From: Planctomycetaceae bacterium
Lineage (GTDB): Bacteria > Planctomycetota > Phycisphaerae > Phycisphaerales > SM1A02
Direction of reading: 5' to 3'
NCBI GenBank assembly: GCA_021297795.1
Contig: JAJTGL010000002.1
Span: 1-64,000 of the forward strand
Length of the DNA: 64,000 nt
Of the stretch, positions 60,961 to 64,000 are shown in pieces; within the stretch, counting starts at the first letter, position 1, and each line of letters begins with the position of its first letter. The position numbers and the translations under genes are program-made. A model generated the notes under the pieces. That model had not been told where the DNA came from. It worked only from the letters and a program-made list of their open reading frames with translations, and searched no databases.

Positions 60961-62750
60961 CAATCAGCCAGCATCAACGTGAGATCCGCCGCGTCGACGA
61001 TGCCGTTCGCGTTCAGGTCCGACGCACCCGACTGTCCCCAGTCGGCGAGAAGTACCGCGAGATCGCCGGCGTTGACCGCGCCATCGCCATCGAGGTCGGC
61101 CGCTCGACCGACTCGGAATGAGACAACTTCGGTCCGCCAGCCACCCGCGGTCTGGAGCTCGCCGATACCCCAGAACGTCTTGCCGTCGACCGGATCGACG
61201 ACGAGGGCGAAGTAGTCGCCCCAGCGCACGCTTCCGCCGCTTGGGCTCGTGGGGCTGCTCGCAACGATCGTGGCCGCTCCGAGTGTTCCTGGTGGGTCGC
61301 AGGGGAGTCGACCCGCAACCTCGAGCCGGGGGTTCATGGCGACGGAGGATCGACCGTAGACGAGACCAACCGATCCGCCGTCGTTGACGGCGACGGCGGG
61401 AAAGAACGTGTGTTCGCCACTCACGACACTGATCCGACCGGTCTGCACGAGCGAGGGCGCGCCGCCCGCATCGTTCATCTCGTACCAGGCCGCGGTGGCG
61501 CTTGGATTCAGGGCGCTTGCGGTGTGGTGGGCGGCGAACACGCGATTGTCTCGGACGAACGCATTGAAGATGCGGAGATCGACGATCGCGAGGCCGCCAG
61601 CCGGAGTCGGGGCGTTGTTGTCGCCGACCAGCAGGGGAACGGGGCAGGTCGACTTCGAGAGAACAGGTGCCGAAAGGGGGTTGTTGACGCGCACGATGCC
61701 AAGCGTCGTATCGGAGGCGACGTACACGAGTCGCGCGGCGTCGGCGGCATCCCGCGCGGTCGCGACCTGCATCGACGCGCTTGGATCGGCGACGTCGCGC
61801 CAGACGGCGGTGCCGCCGGCCATGGCGCCGTTCTTCTCGATGACGCGCACGAGCGTCCCGCCGAAACCACCGCAGGCAGCGGCCGACGACGAGAGCTTGA
61901 AGAGATTGCCGGTCACGTACCACGCCTGGCCGTCGTAGCCGAGGCCCGGGTAGTCGACCCAGTAGCGGCAGCCGCCGCCGAGATCGACGATCGAGGGGGT
62001 TCGGTACTTGAACCACACGCCGTTCGGATCGGCGTCGTCCGAGACGGCGAAGGTGATCCACGATTCCTGCGTGGCGCTGTAGTACTCGAGCGCGAGCACC
62101 ACGAAGCGCTGCGCGAACTCGTCGTAGAAGCACTTCGGGTCGAACGTGAAGTTGCCCGCGCCGAGGTCCTCGAAGAAGCCGGGGTTTCCGGTCGAGTCGA
62201 GGAAGTTCTCGAACTGCGCGGTGCCATCCTTGAGGTACCACGCCACCTTCATGTTGACGGTGGCGACCACGTGGTTCGGGCCAACCGCGAGGCATGGATC
62301 CGGGGGAGTCCAGGCGGTGGCGCCGATGGCGGGGAATGCGGGGTCGGCCTCCGTGCGGGCGACCGGGCGCTGCACGGCGAAGTCGAGGTCGTTCGGCACG
62401 CCCTTCGCAAGTGGCGGCTTCTTGTGGGCGGGCAGCAGGCTGCCGGGCCGGCGCTGCGGTGTGTCGAAGGTACGGCGATCGATCGGCTCCGCGACGGTGC
62501 GCGAGTCGAAGATCGATGCCGAGGTCGAACCGATCACCGCAGGACCGCCGACGGTCATCTCGATCGGCGGAGGAATCGTGGCGGGATCGCGGCCGGACGG
62601 AGGCGTCATCCCGTCTGCCGTTGGCGCGGCGGGAACGGCGGTCGAGCTCGTCGAGACCCCGCGTTCGCCGCTGGATGTCGCGCAGCCCGCGGGAAGCCCG
62701 AGGCAGGACAGGGCGAGGAGGAGAGCGGACGCCACGCGGGAGTGCTGCAT
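60939..62750 (-). CDS. exported lipoprotein with dockerin-like C-terminus
   Basis: This is a 603-residue lipoprotein: ATG 62750 begins a signal peptide with lipobox PAGC. After a Ser/Pro/Thr-rich linker, a large beta domain (about 120-540) follows, with GATAWTPPDPCLAVGPNHVV, FDPKCFYDEFAQRFVVLALE, ITFAVSDDADPNGVWFKYRT and YWVDYPGLGYDGQAWYVTGN. This pattern fits secreted propellers of unknown role. The C-terminus is the dockerin-like pair DLDGDGAVNAGDLAVLLADW and DLNANGIVDAADLTLMLADW, ending GPCVPQ. The longer frame from 62852 would bury the lipobox and is rejected. Its stop lies within a 20-bp repeat array. Confidence 0.85.
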   Translation of the reverse strand: MQHSRVASALLLALSCLGLPAGCATSSGERGVSTSSTAVPAAPTADGMTPPSGRDPATIPPPIEMTVGGPAVIGSTSASIFDSRTVAEPIDRRTFDTPQRRPGSLLPAHKKPPLAKGVPNDLDFAVQRPVARTEADPAFPAIGATAWTPPDPCLAVGPNHVVATVNMKVAWYLKDGTAQFENFLDSTGNPGFFEDLGAGNFTFDPKCFYDEFAQRFVVLALEYYSATQESWITFAVSDDADPNGVWFKYRTPSIVDLGGGCRYWVDYPGLGYDGQAWYVTGNLFKLSSSAAACGGFGGTLVRVIEKNGAMAGGTAVWRDVADPSASMQVATARDAADAARLVYVASDTTLGIVRVNNPLSAPVLSKSTCPVPLLVGDNNAPTPAGGLAIVDLRIFNAFVRDNRVFAAHHTASALNPSATAAWYEMNDAGGAPSLVQTGRISVVSGEHTFFPAVAVNDGGSVGLVYGRSSVAMNPRLEVAGRLPCDPPGTLGAATIVASSPTSPSGGSVRWGDYFALVVDPVDGKTFWGIGELQTAGGWRTEVVSFRVGRAADLDGDGAVNAGDLAVLLADWGQSGASDLNANGIVDAADLTLMLADWGPCVPQ

Positions 62751-62869
62751 GGGCTCACTGTACCGCAGCCCCCGTCGGGCACCAACGAGAACCACGCGCT
62801 CCGTGCACGGGAGCCGGTGCGTTCGCCCCGCGTGACCGGCTCGTCGGGACATTTCCGGGCGTCAAGCGC

Positions 62870-64000
62870 TCACCGCACCCGCGTGAAGAACTTCCGCTGC
62901 CCTGCCGGTCCGAGGACCAGCTTTCCCTCGAAGAGCGCGCAAGCAACGGGCGTGGTGCCACCATCGGAGGAACGCAGGTTGAGCGTCGCGCGTTCGCCCT
63001 CGCGAGTGACGGTCCAGGTGCCGCGTTGCACGACGTCGGCCGGCGAATCGAAGGTCGCTCCCGGGCCGCCGCCAGCGCTGCGGCTCGAGATCGTGTAGCG
63101 CCCATCTGCGGCGAGATCGAGGATGCGCTCGGTGACCATCGTCGCCGAGCCGCCCGCGTCGAAGCCGCCGCCCGCCGAAAGCACTTCCTCCGTGCTCCAC
63201 GTTCCGATGAAGGCGGCATCGGCGGCACCGACGACCTCCTTCACCGGGATGAAGCGCACGGTCGCGAAGATGTCGCGGGCGATCTTCTCGTTGCGCGCGA
63301 TGTCCTTCTCCATGGCGAGGATGCCGACGCCGACCAGCCGCCCCTTCTCGGCGCGCGCGATCACGCGGACCTGCATGCGGCCACCGTCGGCGGTCGGTAC
63401 CGAGGAGCGGACGACAACGCCGCCGCCGGGCAGCTTCTCGACATCACCCTCGCGCGCGATCTCGTCGGTCGCGAGCAGCGCCCGGGCGGCCTTCAGCGCG
63501 GTTTCACCGTTCGCAAGCGGGCTCGGGTCGTCCCAGGCAACGGAGGTGAGCGCGTAGAACTCGGGAAGTTGACCCTCCACCAGGGGCACCGCCGGCAGGA
63601 CGGTCGTGGTCGGACCTTGCTGCTCCACACGCCACTTCGCGTCGTGGCGGAACCCGTAGCCGCCGATCTCGTTCAGCGTTTCCCTGGTGCCGTCGGCAGC
63701 GACCTCGCCGGTCGTCTTGGCCGGTGTCTTGCCGTCCGTCTTGCCGTTCGCGTCTCCGTCCTGCATGTCGGTACGTCCCGCAGGCTTCGCTGCTGCGTCC
63801 GTCGGACTCGCCGCGCCGATCGCGCGCACGCTTGCGGCGAGGGCCGTCGCGGCGGCGGTGCGGCTTGCGATCGACTTGTCCGTGCAGAGCGCAAGCACGG
63901 TGACCATCTTGCCGCCCACCACCCGGCATGCGACGCAGACCGGGCGTGTCTGGCCGGCCTCGTCGGTCGCCTCGTAGTTCGCGGTCAGGATGCCGTCGGC
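62870..64000 (-). CDS. two-domain protein of unknown function, 5' end outside window
   Basis: The frame is open to the right edge, so the N-terminus is missing; about 376 residues are seen. The first part has TANYEATDEAGQTRPVCVAC and a helical TDKSIASRTAAATALAASVR. After a Lys/Thr linker comes an alpha/beta domain, GYGFRHDAKWRVEQQGP to DIFATVRFIPV (about 110-250), resembling stress-response or DUF1795-like folds. The last 100 residues look lipocalin-like: FIGTWSTEEVLSAGGG, ILDLAADGRYTISS and RGTWTVTREGERATL. I cannot assign a function. It probably precedes the dockerin lipoprotein on the same strand. Confidence 0.65.
   Translation of the reverse strand, partial: ADGILTANYEATDEAGQTRPVCVACRVVGGKMVTVLALCTDKSIASRTAAATALAASVRAIGAASPTDAAAKPAGRTDMQDGDANGKTDGKTPAKTTGEVAADGTRETLNEIGGYGFRHDAKWRVEQQGPTTTVLPAVPLVEGQLPEFYALTSVAWDDPSPLANGETALKAARALLATDEIAREGDVEKLPGGGVVVRSSVPTADGGRMQVRVIARAEKGRLVGVGILAMEKDIARNEKIARDIFATVRFIPVKEVVGAADAAFIGTWSTEEVLSAGGGFDAGGSATMVTERILDLAADGRYTISSRSAGGGPGATFDSPADVVQRGTWTVTREGERATLNLRSSDGGTTPVACALFEGKLVLGPAGQRKFFTRVR

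Noticed and set aside
62751-62852. Upstream start for the dockerin lipoprotein
   Set aside because: It would place 34 basic residues before a perfect signal peptide with lipobox.

Overview
The window is a GC-rich, densely coding chromosomal segment from a bacterium that is most likely a member of the Planctomycetota, class Phycisphaerae. The main reason is its set of exported proteins: six end in an aspartate-rich dockerin-like doublet (CPADFDGDG...DL...AWG...DLDGDG...AADL...AWG) and two end in a PEP-CTERM-like signal (VPAPG/LPAPG, Ala/Leu/Gly helix, RRRR). It also has an H-X9-DG-type prepilin-like protein, a Tat-exported Gfo/Idh/MocA oxidoreductase, a CRTAC1/FG-GAP protein and a CotH protein. 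No transposase, integrase, phage gene, plasmid function, rRNA or CRISPR array was seen. There is one tRNA, tRNA-Arg(TCG).

Layout. 1-4 kb (minus): two paralogous LolA-fold-like exported proteins and an S41 peptidase lipoprotein. 4-13.5 kb (plus): cobalamin-dependent methionine synthase behind a palindromic operator candidate, an EamA permease, a Tat oxidoreductase, an RlmK-like rRNA methyltransferase translationally coupled to a REC-GAF-HD-GYP protein, and a small lipoprotein. 13.5-16.8 kb (minus): a candidate metal-homeostasis locus with two paralogues resembling the all3515 (Zur-repressed PEP-CTERM) family but carrying different C-terminal sorting modules, a prepilin-like protein and a His/Cys-rich protein. 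16.9-25.4 kb: Rsm22-like protein, tRNA-Arg, FabI, then a minus-strand five-gene run (GluR0-like potassium channel, BtpA, class IV aminotransferase, CoaX with a His-rich tail, MnmE-like GTPase) divergent from GAPDH. 25.5-29 kb (plus): PA14/beta-propeller protein, then DUF5993-DsbB-DUF1569. 29-31.3 kb (minus): a winged-helix protein with a KSP-repeat tail and an unknown conserved protein.

31.5-36 kb holds three dockerin-bearing secreted proteins (two are tandem paralogues overlapping by GTGA), with two strong hairpin terminators and a 28-bp perfect palindrome upstream. 36.1-37.7 kb is an RhlE-like DEAD-box helicase broken by a deletion that removes motif VI. 38.7-41.9 kb (minus) is a persulfide/sulfane-sulfur cluster (MBL-rhodanese fusion, TauE/SafE exporter, rhodanese-DUF2892). 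Then come a Tat asparaginase, a PEP-CTERM-like protein with a structured leader and a textbook terminator, a phosphatase-superfamily/TPR fusion, a sulfotransferase, CutC, a GH29 fucosidase, HutD, a Cdd1-like protein overlapping AMP nucleosidase, an EF-hand/poly-Gly protein, GT2 and OGT-like glycosyltransferases, CotH, a cyclophilin, CvfB-like S1 protein, OsmC, and finally exported repeat proteins running off the right edge.

The neighbourhood is mostly housekeeping plus secretome. The most interesting structure lies in the exported-protein logic (one core with two anchors, six orphan dockerins), the metal-locus candidate at 13.5-16.8 kb, the broken helicase, and coding minisatellites that recur at gene 3' ends. 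Functional assignments rest on motifs read by eye; no database search was run.
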